Source: Hungatella_A sp034142505 (lineage in GTDB: Bacteria; Bacillota; Clostridia; Lachnospirales; Lachnospiraceae). From it: a stretch of 64,000 bases of DNA. The position numbers and the translations under genes were made by a program. The notes under the pieces are model-generated. The model ran no database searches. It was not told the DNA's origin and saw nothing but the letters and a program-made list of their open reading frames with translations. Within the stretch, counting starts at the first letter, position 1, and every line of letters begins with the position of its first letter. Positions 1-7,903 of this stretch are shown one piece after another. Location of the stretch: positions 18,469 through 82,468 of the forward strand of contig JAWZDV010000016.1 of assembly GCA_034142505.1 (NCBI GenBank), in the 5' to 3' direction.

Positions 1-426
1 AAATTGAAACATGAACTGGACGCGCAGTTCCATCCCCAGGAGACGCTTACGCCAAAAGAACCCTCCGATATTATCAACAGCATTAAACGAATTGTACAGG
101 AGCAGCTTTCTTTTGTCACCCTGGAATCCGTGGCAAAGGAAGTCTACATGAACCCCTTCTATATCAGCAAGCTGTTCAAGCAGAAAACCGGCGAGAATTT
201 TACGGACTACGTGACAAAATGCCGGATGGAGAAGGCGGCGGAGCTTCTCTCTGATTGTCTTTACAAGACCTATGAGATCAGCGAGATGGCCGGTTATTCC
301 AACCCGAAGAATTTTGCTCGGGCTTTCAAAAAATATTACGGAGTCACTCCCAGCGAGTACCGATGCATTCATTTGACGAAAGGAGAACATGGCGACGATG
401 CAGCATCCCACCCGACTGTTCTTTAA
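1..426 (+). CDS. YesN-type response regulator, AraC-family C-terminus (5' partial)
   Basis: Only the last ~141 codons are visible; the frame is open to the left edge, so the start lies outside the window. The visible part is an AraC/XylS double helix-turn-helix: one helix pair around FYISKLFKQKTGENF and a second around EISEMAGYSNPKNFARAFKKYYGVTPSEYR, the usual C-terminal signature. The sensor kinase starts 38 nt before this gene ends, so the two are translationally coupled as a YesN/YesM-type two-component pair. A receiver domain is expected upstream but cannot be seen. The targets are unknown; in this family they are usually sugar ABC transporter operons. Confidence 0.88.
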   Translation, partial: KLKHELDAQFHPQETLTPKEPSDIINSIKRIVQEQLSFVTLESVAKEVYMNPFYISKLFKQKTGENFTDYVTKCRMEKAAELLSDCLYKTYEISEMAGYSNPKNFARAFKKYYGVTPSEYRCIHLTKGEHGDDAASHPTVL

Positions 427-2194
427 GAACTTTATCACACATTTGCTCACGATCTCCATACCGGTTCTGGTTTTGGGAACACTGGCCTTTAATCTGACTT
501 ACTATTATATTTATGACAGCGCCGCCGACTCCTCCTTAAAATCTCTGGAACAGGCAAAACAGTCCATGAACCAGGTGATCTCGGCCAGTGACGCCATTGA
601 AAAGACATTCAACCCGGATGCATTTTCCGGGATCTCTTTAAAACAGATTCTGAAAATGGAGCACCACACTTACGGGGCGGCTGTCCGTCTGCCCGTATTC
701 TCTTCCATCTTAAACTCTCTGGTGAATACCAACGATTATATTGACTCCGCCTATATTTACTGGCCCGGGGATTATGAGAAGCTTCTCGTCTCCAACCGGG
801 GAATCTCCTATCTTTACCGGATGGAGGATACCGGCTGGTTTTCGGAATACGAGCGGTACTCAGATGATTTGTCGCGGCCTCTGGACGTCTCCTCCCGCAT
901 GATGGGGGAGGAGCATGGAACCGGGCAGCCGGTGATAACTCTCTATCAGAAGATCATCACCCTGGATTACCGGGATTCCAGCGGCATGGCCATCATCAAT
1001 GTGAAGCCGGACATGATACAGAACTATCTGAAAAATCAGAGAATCGCTCCCAGCCAGCAGATTTATCTCTTTCATGACAGCGGGGATTTTCTCACCGGCA
1101 CCAACGTCCCCAGCGAAAGCCACCGGGAATTTCTCCATGAACTGGTCCTCTCGGCAGGCAGTGAAACCAGTTCCGGCAGCAGCAGAATTCACAAAAGCCA
1201 GGATGGGTTCACGGTATCCGTGATGAAGGACCCGGACGCCCCCTTCCTCTATGTATCCATGATCCCCAACCGGCAGCTGTATGCGGTGCCTTTCCATCTG
1301 TTCCTCATCACCGCGGTTCTGGTGTGCATTTCCCTGTTCCTCTCCCTGACGCTGGCAGCCCTGTACAGCAGGAAGACCTCCAGAAATATCCACACGATCC
1401 TGGATCTCTTTGACGCCGCACAAAACGGAAGGCCGCTGCCGGCCGTCAGTGTCTCTTCCGGAGATGAATACAATTATATTATCACGAATGTCATCTCTAC
1501 CTTTGTCCGCCAGGAATATCTCTCTGTCCAGTTATCGGAGAAAATGTACCGCGCTAAGACTCTGGAACTGATTGCCCTCCAGTCACAGATCAACCCGCAT
1601 TTTCTGTTCAATACGCTGGAGACCATTCACTTGAAGGCATTTACTTTGACAAATGGGAGCAATGATGTCACCTACCTGATTGAAAATCTGTCCGGCATCA
1701 TGCGTTACGCTCTGTCCGATCCCAATGAGCGGGTTTCTTTTGCGGACGAGCTGGATTATACCAAAGCATATTTAAATATCCAAAAGTTCCGTTACAAAAA
1801 TAAGTTCCATGTCATATGGGAGTATGATGAGGAGATACTTCCCGTCCAGGTCATCAAGCTATTGATGCAGCCTCTGATTGAAAATGCGATCTACCATGGG
1901 ATAAAGGAAGCGCCGGGGGAATGCCTGCTCAAAGTGAAAACTTATCTGAAGCGCGGCGCCGTCTATCTCCATATCATCGATACCGGTATCGGCATGACGC
2001 CGGAGCGGCTCTCTGCGCTGCGGGAATCCATCCGGCGGAAGGACCCCTCCTATGAACACATCGGCCTTGCCAATACCTGGAAACGGCTGACTCTCACCTA
2101 CGGGGAAAAGGCCAGCATCCGCATCCGCAGTCAATACGGGCGGGGGACCGCCATCACCCTTTCCTTCCCGGCCAAAGCAGACCGTCTGTCGTAA
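389..2194 (+). CDS. YesM/LytS-type sensor histidine kinase
   Basis: A 601-aa membrane kinase. Transmembrane segments lie near residues 15-40 and 298-325 with an extracytoplasmic sensor domain of ~255 residues between them. The His_kinase box QINPHFLFN follows, with H404 as the likely phosphoacceptor, then an ATPase domain with N-box LIENAIYHG (N499) and G-box DTGIGM (from D531). The ATG at 389 follows AAAGGAGAAC and sits inside the upstream regulator gene. The kinase normally precedes its regulator in yesMN-like pairs; here the order is reversed. It probably senses an extracellular carbohydrate, but the ligand cannot be read from the sequence. Confidence 0.9.
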   Translation: MATMQHPTRLFFKNFITHLLTISIPVLVLGTLAFNLTYYYIYDSAADSSLKSLEQAKQSMNQVISASDAIEKTFNPDAFSGISLKQILKMEHHTYGAAVRLPVFSSILNSLVNTNDYIDSAYIYWPGDYEKLLVSNRGISYLYRMEDTGWFSEYERYSDDLSRPLDVSSRMMGEEHGTGQPVITLYQKIITLDYRDSSGMAIINVKPDMIQNYLKNQRIAPSQQIYLFHDSGDFLTGTNVPSESHREFLHELVLSAGSETSSGSSRIHKSQDGFTVSVMKDPDAPFLYVSMIPNRQLYAVPFHLFLITAVLVCISLFLSLTLAALYSRKTSRNIHTILDLFDAAQNGRPLPAVSVSSGDEYNYIITNVISTFVRQEYLSVQLSEKMYRAKTLELIALQSQINPHFLFNTLETIHLKAFTLTNGSNDVTYLIENLSGIMRYALSDPNERVSFADELDYTKAYLNIQKFRYKNKFHVIWEYDEEILPVQVIKLLMQPLIENAIYHGIKEAPGECLLKVKTYLKRGAVYLHIIDTGIGMTPERLSALRESIRRKDPSYEHIGLANTWKRLTLTYGEKASIRIRSQYGRGTAITLSFPAKADRLS

Positions 2195-2205
2195 GCCATA
2201 CAAAA

Positions 2206-2243
2206 ACAGGCCGTTTGGAACGTTTAGGTTCCAAACGGCCTGT
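2206..2243 (-). terminator. Rho-independent terminator after the 65-aa regulator gene
   Basis: Perfect 16-bp inverted repeat (2206-2221 and 2228-2243) with a 6-nt loop. Read leftward it is followed by TTTTTG, so it ends the leftward regulator transcript. It may also block rightward read-through from the kinase, although no U-tract follows on that side. Confidence 0.8.
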
Positions 2244-2271
2244 CCTGCATCAACTCGTGATTCAACATATC

Positions 2272-2469
2272 TTAATTAACCCGGATTCCAAGAGTCTCCG
2301 CAATCCGCTCTTTTGTTCTCTCACAGCAGTTTCTGCCATAAATCACATCACTAACGGTTGAACTGGCAAGCCCCAGTCTCTTTGCAAGCTCATGCTGCGG
2401 AATATCCTGTTCCACCATCGCTATTTTCATTCTTTTCCCAAATGGGGTGCATGGTATTCTAGTTGCCAT
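2272..2469 (-). CDS. 65-aa Cro/C1-type helix-turn-helix regulator
   Basis: Small DNA-binding protein consisting of one HTH_XRE domain: helices around EQDIPQHELAKRLG and SSTVSDVIYGRN, then a conserved RTKERIAETLGI tail. An AAGGAG motif lies 8 nt before the ATG at 2469; a second in-frame ATG at 2475 is too close to it. A near-identical 64-aa paralogue is at 63597-63791. The nearest promoter found is inside the segment bounded by inverted dyad sites at 2538-2873, so its expression may depend on the orientation of that segment. Target operators are unknown. It stands alone, without a phage repressor neighbourhood. Confidence 0.82.
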   Translation of the reverse strand: MATRIPCTPFGKRMKIAMVEQDIPQHELAKRLGLASSTVSDVIYGRNCCERTKERIAETLGIRVN

Positions 2470-2537
2470 ACTCATTCTCCTTCCTGATTTCGCCTGCCCT
2501 GTCTCCAAGGGCGGTTTTTTCCCCTCCGCCCTCTTAT

Positions 2538-2561
2538 ACCACATAATATGAATTATGAGGT
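2538..2561 (+). repeat. Left inverted dyad site of the putative switch
   Basis: 24-bp imperfect palindrome with arms ACC-A-CATAAT and ATTATG-A-GGT around the central four bases ATGA. It matches the reverse complement of 2850-2873 at 21 of 24 positions, including an unbroken 15-bp core (2542-2556). The asymmetric centre gives it direction. Confidence 0.75.
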
Positions 2562-2605
2562 GCCGACAAAACAAGATATAGTATTTTGCTTCTTACATAT
2601 ACTCT

Positions 2606-2633
2606 ATTATACCTTTTTTCGTAAAAATTGCAA
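2606..2633 (-). promoter_or_regulatory. Sigma-A type promoter reading toward the 65-aa regulator
   Basis: On the minus strand TTGCAA (2628-2633), a 16-nt spacer and TATAAT (2606-2611). Transcription would start near 2599, cross the left dyad site and reach the regulator start at 2469 after ~130 nt of leader. Confidence 0.65.
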
Positions 2634-2717
2634 GACAGAAATGCGATATTTTTCTACAATTTTCGACAGGTGTACGCATAGTTACGTGTTTGACAGCATA
2701 AAACAATGCAGCATGGT

Positions 2718-2746
2718 AAAAAAAACATGACTGCTTACAAGTCATG
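2718..2746 (-). terminator. Terminator inside the putative invertible segment
   Basis: CATGACT/AGTCATG stem (2726-2732 with 2740-2746) and 7-nt loop, followed on the minus strand by eight U. In the present orientation it would stop transcripts coming from the recombinase gene before they reach the internal promoter. Confidence 0.75.
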
Positions 2747-2849
2747 CCCAAAAATAAAAAAAGCGTTCTTTTATTCTCTCTTTCGGTCCCAATTCGTCCC
2801 AGCAATAAACTGATATGATCAAATTGACACCTCAAACAGCCTAAAGAAC

Positions 2850-2873
2850 ACCATATAATTCATATTATGAGGT
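2850..2873 (-). repeat. Right inverted dyad site of the putative switch
   Basis: Inverted partner of 2538-2561: arms ACCATATAAT and ATTATGAGGT around TCAT, the reverse complement of the left site's centre. It lies 19 bp beyond the stop codon of the recombinase. Confidence 0.75.
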
Positions 2874-2891
2874 ATTTATTTTTCTAGTATC

Positions 2892-3749
2892 TTATCCCAG
2901 CACCAGATTCATTCGCGCCATCTGCTGTCTGGGCTGTTCCTCCGTGGAGGCCGTATAAATCCTTGTCGTACTGATATTGGAATGGCCCAATAAGTCCATC
3001 AAACACACCACATCCTTTTCAATATTATAAAAGGTCCGCGCAAATAAATGCCGCAGATTATGGGGATACACCTTCGCCAAGGCTACCCCGGCCGCTTTTC
3101 CCAGCTGTTTCATCCGCTTGTTGATATTGCTCCGGTCCATGGGATTTCCATATCTGGTGATAAAGATGCTTCCCGATTCAATTCCCGCCTTCCGGCAGTA
3201 TTTACGAAGCAGCCGCTCCAGCTTGTTTGGAATCAGCACCAGCCGCGATTTGCCCTTGTTGTAAATCTCCGCATGGCCCGCGTCCAGCGATTCCACCGTG
3301 ATGTATTTGAGTTCGCTGATCCGAATCCCTGTGCTTCCGATGGTCTGTAACAGCATGCTCATCCGCATATCCTTCTCCGCGCGGGCCTCCTCAACCAGCC
3401 GCTCATAATCCTTCTGCGTCATCTCCTTGTCCGGATTGCAAAACAATACCTTCTGAACCTTAAACAGCTTCACCTTCAGGTCTTCCCTGCCCGCAAATAC
3501 AAAGAAGCTGTTGACAGCCGCCAGCATGGAGTTTGCGCTTGTAATTTTGTACTGTTCCCTCAATTCCTGTTTGTACGCTCTCACCTTCTCCCGGTCGGCC
3601 ACCCCCTCGCCGCCAAGATAGTGGAGAAACCGTCTCACATCCCGAAGATATTTATCCGTGGTTGCCTGGCTGCGTTCTTCGTCCTGCAGGTATTCCCGAA
3701 ACTTGTCCAACATGCCTTCCGTGAATTTCACATTTTTACGCACTCTCAT
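2892..3749 (-). CDS. Tyrosine recombinase/integrase
   Basis: 285 aa with an N-terminal SAM-like core-binding domain (about residues 10-90) and a C-terminal catalytic domain. The catalytic set is visible: R143 in TGIRISEL, K166, H230 and R233 in HNLRH, H256 in GHSN and the nucleophile Y265 in TTRIYT. The length fits XerC/XerD-like enzymes rather than large integrative-element integrases, and no excisionase, relaxase or phage gene is near. Its 3' end abuts a segment flanked by inverted dyad sites, so a DNA invertase role is more likely than element integration. The ATG at 3749 is preceded by GGAGG. Confidence 0.9.
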   Translation of the reverse strand: MRVRKNVKFTEGMLDKFREYLQDEERSQATTDKYLRDVRRFLHYLGGEGVADREKVRAYKQELREQYKITSANSMLAAVNSFFVFAGREDLKVKLFKVQKVLFCNPDKEMTQKDYERLVEEARAEKDMRMSMLLQTIGSTGIRISELKYITVESLDAGHAEIYNKGKSRLVLIPNKLERLLRKYCRKAGIESGSIFITRYGNPMDRSNINKRMKQLGKAAGVALAKVYPHNLRHLFARTFYNIEKDVVCLMDLLGHSNISTTRIYTASTEEQPRQQMARMNLVLG

Positions 3750-3788
3750 TTTAAAAAAAATCCTCCAGTCTTCCTATGCAGTATTATC

Positions 3789-3807
3789 AAGTTATATTAT
3801 ATAACTT
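3789..3807. promoter_or_regulatory. Perfect 19-bp palindrome in the recombinase promoter region
   Basis: AAGTTATAT, a central T, then ATATAACTT, 40 bp upstream of the recombinase start. It contains a TATAAT-like hexamer on the minus strand, so it could be an operator overlapping the -10 box. The binding protein is unknown. Confidence 0.45.
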
Positions 3808-3854
3808 AACTGGAAATGAGATAAAATGCAAGTGATTTTTGACAAATTGCAAGA

Positions 3855-3880
3855 AAATCCCGGGATTTGATCCGGGATTT
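3855..3880 (-). terminator. Terminator after the Gfo/Idh/MocA oxidoreductase
   Basis: 9-bp stem AAATCCCGG/CCGGGATTT with an 8-nt loop, followed leftward by a short T-rich stretch; it lies 17 bp after the stop codon at 3897. Confidence 0.65.
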
Positions 3881-3896
3881 CCAAATATTTCCATAT

Positions 3897-4862
3897 TTAT
3901 CTGTCTTTTGTTGCTACATTAAGTAATTCCATCACCAGCACGCTGTGCTCCAGCATCTGATAGCAGGATTCATAATCCCGGGTCTCATACTGTTTTACAA
4001 AGGCTCTCGTCTCCCCTGCCAAAGTGCCGTTCTCCCTATCCTCTGCAATACAGACCGGACCGCGGCCTAAATTGATCTCCGCGGCCGATGCGGCGCTGGC
4101 AGGTCCCTCCGTCCGGATGTACCCCAGTTCCCCCTGGATCACGCAGCCGCAGGGACTGGAGGAATCCTTGGCTCCGGTCAGCACGGCCTGGAACCCGTCG
4201 TATTCCATCATCAGCACGCCGGAGGTATCAATCCCGTTGTATCCCCGGTTGGCATAGTAGTGAAGTCCCTTCGGCCGCCCGAACAGCCCTGCGGTAAAAT
4301 GCAGGTTATACAGGTTGATGTCATACATACACCCGCCAGCCAGCTCCGGATCAAACGCGGGAAGCACCTGGCCTTTCAGGTAATCGGCGTAACGGCTGGA
4401 AACTCTGGAGTAATTGCACTGCACCAGCTTCACCGTCCCGATCTCCTTTAAATGTTCCTTCACAGCCGCGTAAACCGGCGAATAGGGAATCTTGAATGCC
4501 TCCCACAAAAACAGCTGCTTCTCTCTGGCCAGCTCTGCCAGTTCCTTCGCCTCCCAGGCTTCCACCGTAAACGGCTTTTCACAGATCACGTGTTTTCCCG
4601 CATGCAGCGCCTGCTTCACATAGTCGTAGTGCTCGGAATTGATGATTCCGATATACACCGCATCCAGGGTTTCATCCTGTAAACAGGTTCCGTAATCCGT
4701 ATAAACCCTGCCGATCCCATAGGCGGCCGCCAGCTGCTCCCCCTTCTCCAGACTGCGGCTCCTCACACAGATGGCAGCCGCCTCCGCCCCGCCCACCTGC
4801 TTTAAGTCCTCCAAAAACCGTTTCACAATCATGCCGTTGCCCACAACACCGATTCTCATCAT
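3897..4862 (-). CDS. Gfo/Idh/MocA-family NAD(P)-dependent oxidoreductase
   Basis: About 321 aa. The N-terminal Rossmann fold begins RIGVVGNGMIVKRFL (a GxGxx-type nucleotide loop), and the EKPFTVEAWEA segment carries the family's conserved EKP lysine near residue 94. The C-terminal GFO_IDH_MocA dimerisation/substrate domain follows. The usual role is oxidation or reduction of a sugar, inositol or sugar acid at a CH-OH group; the substrate cannot be inferred. I chose the start at 4862 (a second ATG follows directly) because the longer frame to 4922 would run through the yebC terminator hairpin. It appears monocistronic. Confidence 0.88.
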   Translation of the reverse strand: MMRIGVVGNGMIVKRFLEDLKQVGGAEAAAICVRSRSLEKGEQLAAAYGIGRVYTDYGTCLQDETLDAVYIGIINSEHYDYVKQALHAGKHVICEKPFTVEAWEAKELAELAREKQLFLWEAFKIPYSPVYAAVKEHLKEIGTVKLVQCNYSRVSSRYADYLKGQVLPAFDPELAGGCMYDINLYNLHFTAGLFGRPKGLHYYANRGYNGIDTSGVLMMEYDGFQAVLTGAKDSSSPCGCVIQGELGYIRTEGPASAASAAEINLGRGPVCIAEDRENGTLAGETRAFVKQYETRDYESCYQMLEHSVLVMELLNVATKDR

Positions 4863-4891
4863 CTCTCTTGTCTCCCTTCTCCTCTGCCAGA

Positions 4892-4931
4892 AATGCCGTT
4901 TTACAGTCATCTCTGACTGCAAAACGGCATT
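4892..4931 (-). terminator. Strong hairpin terminator after yebC
   Basis: 18-bp stem (4892-4909 with 4914-4931) with one mismatch and a 4-nt loop, between yebC and the next leftward gene. Confidence 0.75.
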
Positions 4932-4958
4932 CCTTTGATATCCGGTTATCGCTCCCTA

Positions 4959-5687
4959 TTATTCATCCCAGTTATGGTAAACTGCCTGAACATCATCATC
5001 CTCGTCCAGCAGATCCAGGATCTTATTCATCTTCTTGATGGAATCTTCATCGTCAAGCTCCACCCAGGTCTGCGGAATCATCGTCACATCTGCTTCCATC
5101 ATGGGAACGCCTGCTGCCTCCAGGGCCTCGCGCACCGCGCTGAAATCCTCCGGCGCCGTCAGAACCTCGAAGCTGTCTTCCTCCTCGGCAAAATCCTCCG
5201 CCCCGGCATCCAGCGCCGCCATCATCAGCTCATCCGGGTCCATATCGCACTCTTCCTTGTCAATGATAATCTGGCCCTTCTTGTCAAACATGTAGGACAC
5301 GCTTCCCGGGGTCCCCACGTTGCCGCTTCCCTTGGTAAATGCGCTTCTCACATTGGCTGCCGTCCGGTTCTTGTTATCCGTCAGGGTATCAACGATAATC
5401 GCCACACCGTTTGGACCGTAGCCCTCGTATGTAAGCACCTCATAATTCACCGAGTTAGCATCCCCAGCCGCCTTCTTGATTCCGCGGTCAATGGTATCGT
5501 TGGGCATGTTGTTGGCTTTCGCCTTGGCAATCACGTCGCGCAGCTTACTGTTGTTGGCCGGATCTGCTCCGCCCTCCTTCACAGCCACCGCGATCTCTCT
5601 TCCGATCACTGTAAACACTTTCCCCTTCGCCGCGTCGTTTCTCTCTTTTTTATGCTTAATATTCGCAAACTTTGAATGTCCTGACAT
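4959..5687 (-). CDS. yebC: YebC/PmpR-family (TACO1-like) protein
   Basis: 242 aa, the usual family length. The N-terminus MSGHSKFANIKHKKERNDAAKGKVF is diagnostic (normally SGHSKWxxIKxxK), followed by the conserved segments DTIDRGIKKA, YEGYGPNGVAIIV and the acidic C-terminal domain ending in LLDEDDDVQAVYHN. Members bind DNA as regulators, or act at the ribosome to relieve stalling at proline stretches; the paralogue class cannot be decided here. The ATG at 5687 has GGAG nine bases upstream. It has its own promoter and terminator, so it is a single-gene unit. Confidence 0.95.
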   Translation of the reverse strand: MSGHSKFANIKHKKERNDAAKGKVFTVIGREIAVAVKEGGADPANNSKLRDVIAKAKANNMPNDTIDRGIKKAAGDANSVNYEVLTYEGYGPNGVAIIVDTLTDNKNRTAANVRSAFTKGSGNVGTPGSVSYMFDKKGQIIIDKEECDMDPDELMMAALDAGAEDFAEEEDSFEVLTAPEDFSAVREALEAAGVPMMEADVTMIPQTWVELDDEDSIKKMNKILDLLDEDDDVQAVYHNWDE

Positions 5688-5726
5688 GGAACAACACTCC
5701 TTTTCTACACTTCGTTTTCGTCCTCC

Positions 5727-5784
5727 TGCACGGAATAACCGTGCACATCTTTACTATTTTAACACCATTTAGAACAGATGACAA
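5727..5784 (-). promoter_or_regulatory. yebC promoter and 5'-UTR palindrome
   Basis: TTGTCA (5779-5784), 17-nt spacer, TAAAAT (5756-5761) on the minus strand, ~70 bp before yebC. The palindrome TGCACGG-AATAA-CCGTGCA at 5727-5745 begins about where transcription should start, so it would form a 5' hairpin in the mRNA. Confidence 0.6.
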
Positions 5785-5812
5785 GAACGAAATGCCGATG
5801 GCCGCACATCTT

Positions 5813-7903
5813 TCACTCCCCTTTCCCACAAATTACCGTCAGCGGCTTTGGCGCCCCCAATTCCATGCTTCTCTCATCCGGCTGGCTTGTTCCTATGTAA
5901 AAGACATAAGATGACGCATTCTTCACATATCTGCCTTCCTCATTCACGCATTCGTAAGTATGTTCCCCCAGCGTGATCTCCACCCGTCTTTCCTCTCCCG
6001 GCTTCAGCGTTACCGGCAAAAATCCGCACAAGCTGTAATGAGCCACCCGGTCCGGAGAATCCACCGGATCTACATACACTTCCAGCACTTCCCTCACATT
6101 CCGTTCCGACAGATTCTTAACCGTGACGCGGGCCTTGTGTCCTTCGACTTCCCCTCCGCTTAATTCCACCTTTCCATAGTTCAGCCCAAATCCAAAGGGA
6201 TACAGCGGTTTTTCTTCCAGATAGCGGTAGGTCCTCCCCTTCATGGAATAATCCCCAAACTTCAAAAGGGAAGATAAATTTCTGTAAAATGTCACAGGCA
6301 GTTTTCCTCCAGGGGCACTCTTTCCGAATACCACCCTGGCAAATGCGCATCCTCCCTCCGCCCCCGGATACCAGCACTGGATCACCGCAGCCGCTTTCTC
6401 CTGAGCCAGCGATAAATCTACGGCGCTGCCCGTCATATTGCAGACAATAACCGGCCGGTCCAGCGATAACACTGCTTCCATCAGCAAGCGCTGGGACTCG
6501 GGAAGCCGCAAATCTTCCTTGTCGCCGGAGGAATCAGAATTGCCAGTATCGCCTTCCTCCCCCTCCAGTGTTTCGTCCAGACCCACACACAGAATGACCA
6601 GGTCACTGTGTCTGGCAGCTATTCTCGCCTCCGACAGCCGGTCTCCCGGCAGGCCCAGGTGTTCCACACGGTCTTTATGCAAATGGCATCCCTGGGCATA
6701 CAACACTGCCGTTCCCTCCGGTGCCTCCATCTGAATCCCCTGCAATATGGTGGTATAATGAGATGAGGTTCCATGATAATTCCCAATCAGGGCCCGCCGG
6801 CTGTCTGCATTAGGACCAATCACAGCGATCCTTTTCACGGCATCCGGTTTTAATGGCAGAATCCCATCATTTTTCAGCAAAACCATACTCTTTTCCGCCG
6901 CCTCCACCGCCAGGTCCCGATGTTTTCCGCACTCCACAACCTCGTATGGGATCTCGTCATATTCCGTCTCTTCTCCCATTCCCAGCAGATACCGGGTGGT
7001 GAACAGCCGCACGGCAGCCCGCTCTAATTCCTCCCTGGTCAGCAGCCCGCTCTCATATGCCTTCAACACATAGAGATAGGTATTGCCGCAGTTTAAATCA
7101 CATCCCTTAGAGACCGCCAGAGCCGCCGATTCTTCTGCCGTGGACGTCACCATATGGTTGACATGAAAATCCCGGATGGCCCAGCAGTCCGACACAAAAT
7201 GGCCCTCGAACCCCCATTCTCCCCGCAGAATTTCCTCCATCAGCCGCGTGTGGGCGCAGCACGGTTCTCCCTCAAAGCAGTTATAGGCTCCCATCACCGC
7301 CTCCACACCGCCCTCTTTCACACAGGCCTCAAAGGCGGGCAGATAAGTCTCCCTCAAATCCTTGTCCGTTGCAGTCGCATTAAACTCATGGCGCAGCGCC
7401 TCCGGCCCGGAATGTACTGCGAAATGCTTGGCGCAGGCCGCAGTTTTCAGATGTTCCCCCTGGCCCTGAAGCCCCTTCACAAAAGCCACGCCAAGGCGGG
7501 AAGTCAGATATGGGTCCTCCCCGTAGGTCTCATGACCTCTTCCCCACCTGGGGTCCCGGAAAATATTTACATTAGGCGTCCAGTACGTCAACCCCTTGTA
7601 AATATCACCGTCCCCCTCTTTCTGGAATTCATTGTACTTTGCCCTGCCTTCCGTGGACACGACATCCGCCACTTCTTCCATGGCCGCTTCATCAAACATG
7701 GCCGCCAGCGCGATGGCCTGTGGAAATACCGTTGCCGTCCCACCTCTGGCTACTCCGTGCAGTCCCTCATTCCACCAATTATAAGCCGGAATATCCAGCC
7801 TGGGGATGGCAGGCGCGTCATAGCGCATCTGGGAAGCCATTTCCTCCACAGTCATCTTTCCCACCAATTCTATGGCTTTCTGTCTTGCTCTCTGTCTGTC
7901 CAT
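5813..7903 (-). CDS. Glycoside hydrolase family 3 (beta-xylosidase/beta-glucosidase)
   Basis: About 696 aa, without a signal peptide, so cytoplasmic. It has the GH3 N-terminal barrel (YNWWNEGLHGVARGG, then KHFAVHSGP with the conserved KH pair), the nucleophile Asp in GHFVSDCWA (~residue 239), the GH3 C-terminal domain (KSMVLLKNDGILPL ... GNYHGT) and a fibronectin-III-like C-terminus. The NEGLHGVAR pattern is typical of bacterial beta-xylosidases, but related enzymes cleave beta-glucosides or alpha-arabinosides. The start at 7903 has a strong GGAGG seven bases upstream; ATGs farther up (7957, 7969) are weaker. It is divergent from the AraC regulator and next to an oligosaccharide transporter. 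Confidence 0.93.
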   Translation of the reverse strand: MDRQRARQKAIELVGKMTVEEMASQMRYDAPAIPRLDIPAYNWWNEGLHGVARGGTATVFPQAIALAAMFDEAAMEEVADVVSTEGRAKYNEFQKEGDGDIYKGLTYWTPNVNIFRDPRWGRGHETYGEDPYLTSRLGVAFVKGLQGQGEHLKTAACAKHFAVHSGPEALRHEFNATATDKDLRETYLPAFEACVKEGGVEAVMGAYNCFEGEPCCAHTRLMEEILRGEWGFEGHFVSDCWAIRDFHVNHMVTSTAEESAALAVSKGCDLNCGNTYLYVLKAYESGLLTREELERAAVRLFTTRYLLGMGEETEYDEIPYEVVECGKHRDLAVEAAEKSMVLLKNDGILPLKPDAVKRIAVIGPNADSRRALIGNYHGTSSHYTTILQGIQMEAPEGTAVLYAQGCHLHKDRVEHLGLPGDRLSEARIAARHSDLVILCVGLDETLEGEEGDTGNSDSSGDKEDLRLPESQRLLMEAVLSLDRPVIVCNMTGSAVDLSLAQEKAAAVIQCWYPGAEGGCAFARVVFGKSAPGGKLPVTFYRNLSSLLKFGDYSMKGRTYRYLEEKPLYPFGFGLNYGKVELSGGEVEGHKARVTVKNLSERNVREVLEVYVDPVDSPDRVAHYSLCGFLPVTLKPGEERRVEITLGEHTYECVNEEGRYVKNASSYVFYIGTSQPDERSMELGAPKPLTVICGKGE

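Larger units (their letters stand above)
2538..2873. other. Candidate invertible promoter segment
   Basis: 336 bp bounded by two 24-bp dyad sites in inverted orientation, lying between a tyrosine recombinase gene (its 3' end is 19 bp away) and the 65-aa regulator. Inside are a leftward promoter (2606-2633) pointing at the regulator and a leftward terminator (2718-2746) facing the recombinase. No convincing gene lies inside; 80-aa and 60-aa frames here lack ribosome binding sites. The architecture matches promoter-inversion switches run by adjacent tyrosine recombinases. Inversion itself is inference. Confidence 0.6.

Noticed and set aside
860..1423. Long antisense frames opposite the kinase and other genes (also opposite yebC, dhaK, ileS)
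   Set aside because: They are complement shadows of strongly coding strands, without ribosome binding sites or recognisable domains.
2593..2835. 80-aa frame on the minus strand inside the putative invertible segment
   Set aside because: It runs through the hairpin-U8 terminator and the promoter, and has no ribosome binding site.
2860..2873. TTGACA (2824-2829) with TATAAT in the right dyad site as a rightward promoter
   Set aside because: The spacing is about 24 bp, too long for sigma-A, and the TATAAT is part of the recombination-like site.
2892..3749. The tyrosine recombinase as part of an integrated phage or conjugative element
   Set aside because: No structural, replication, relaxase or excisionase gene and no flanking tRNA or direct repeats; both neighbours look chromosomal.
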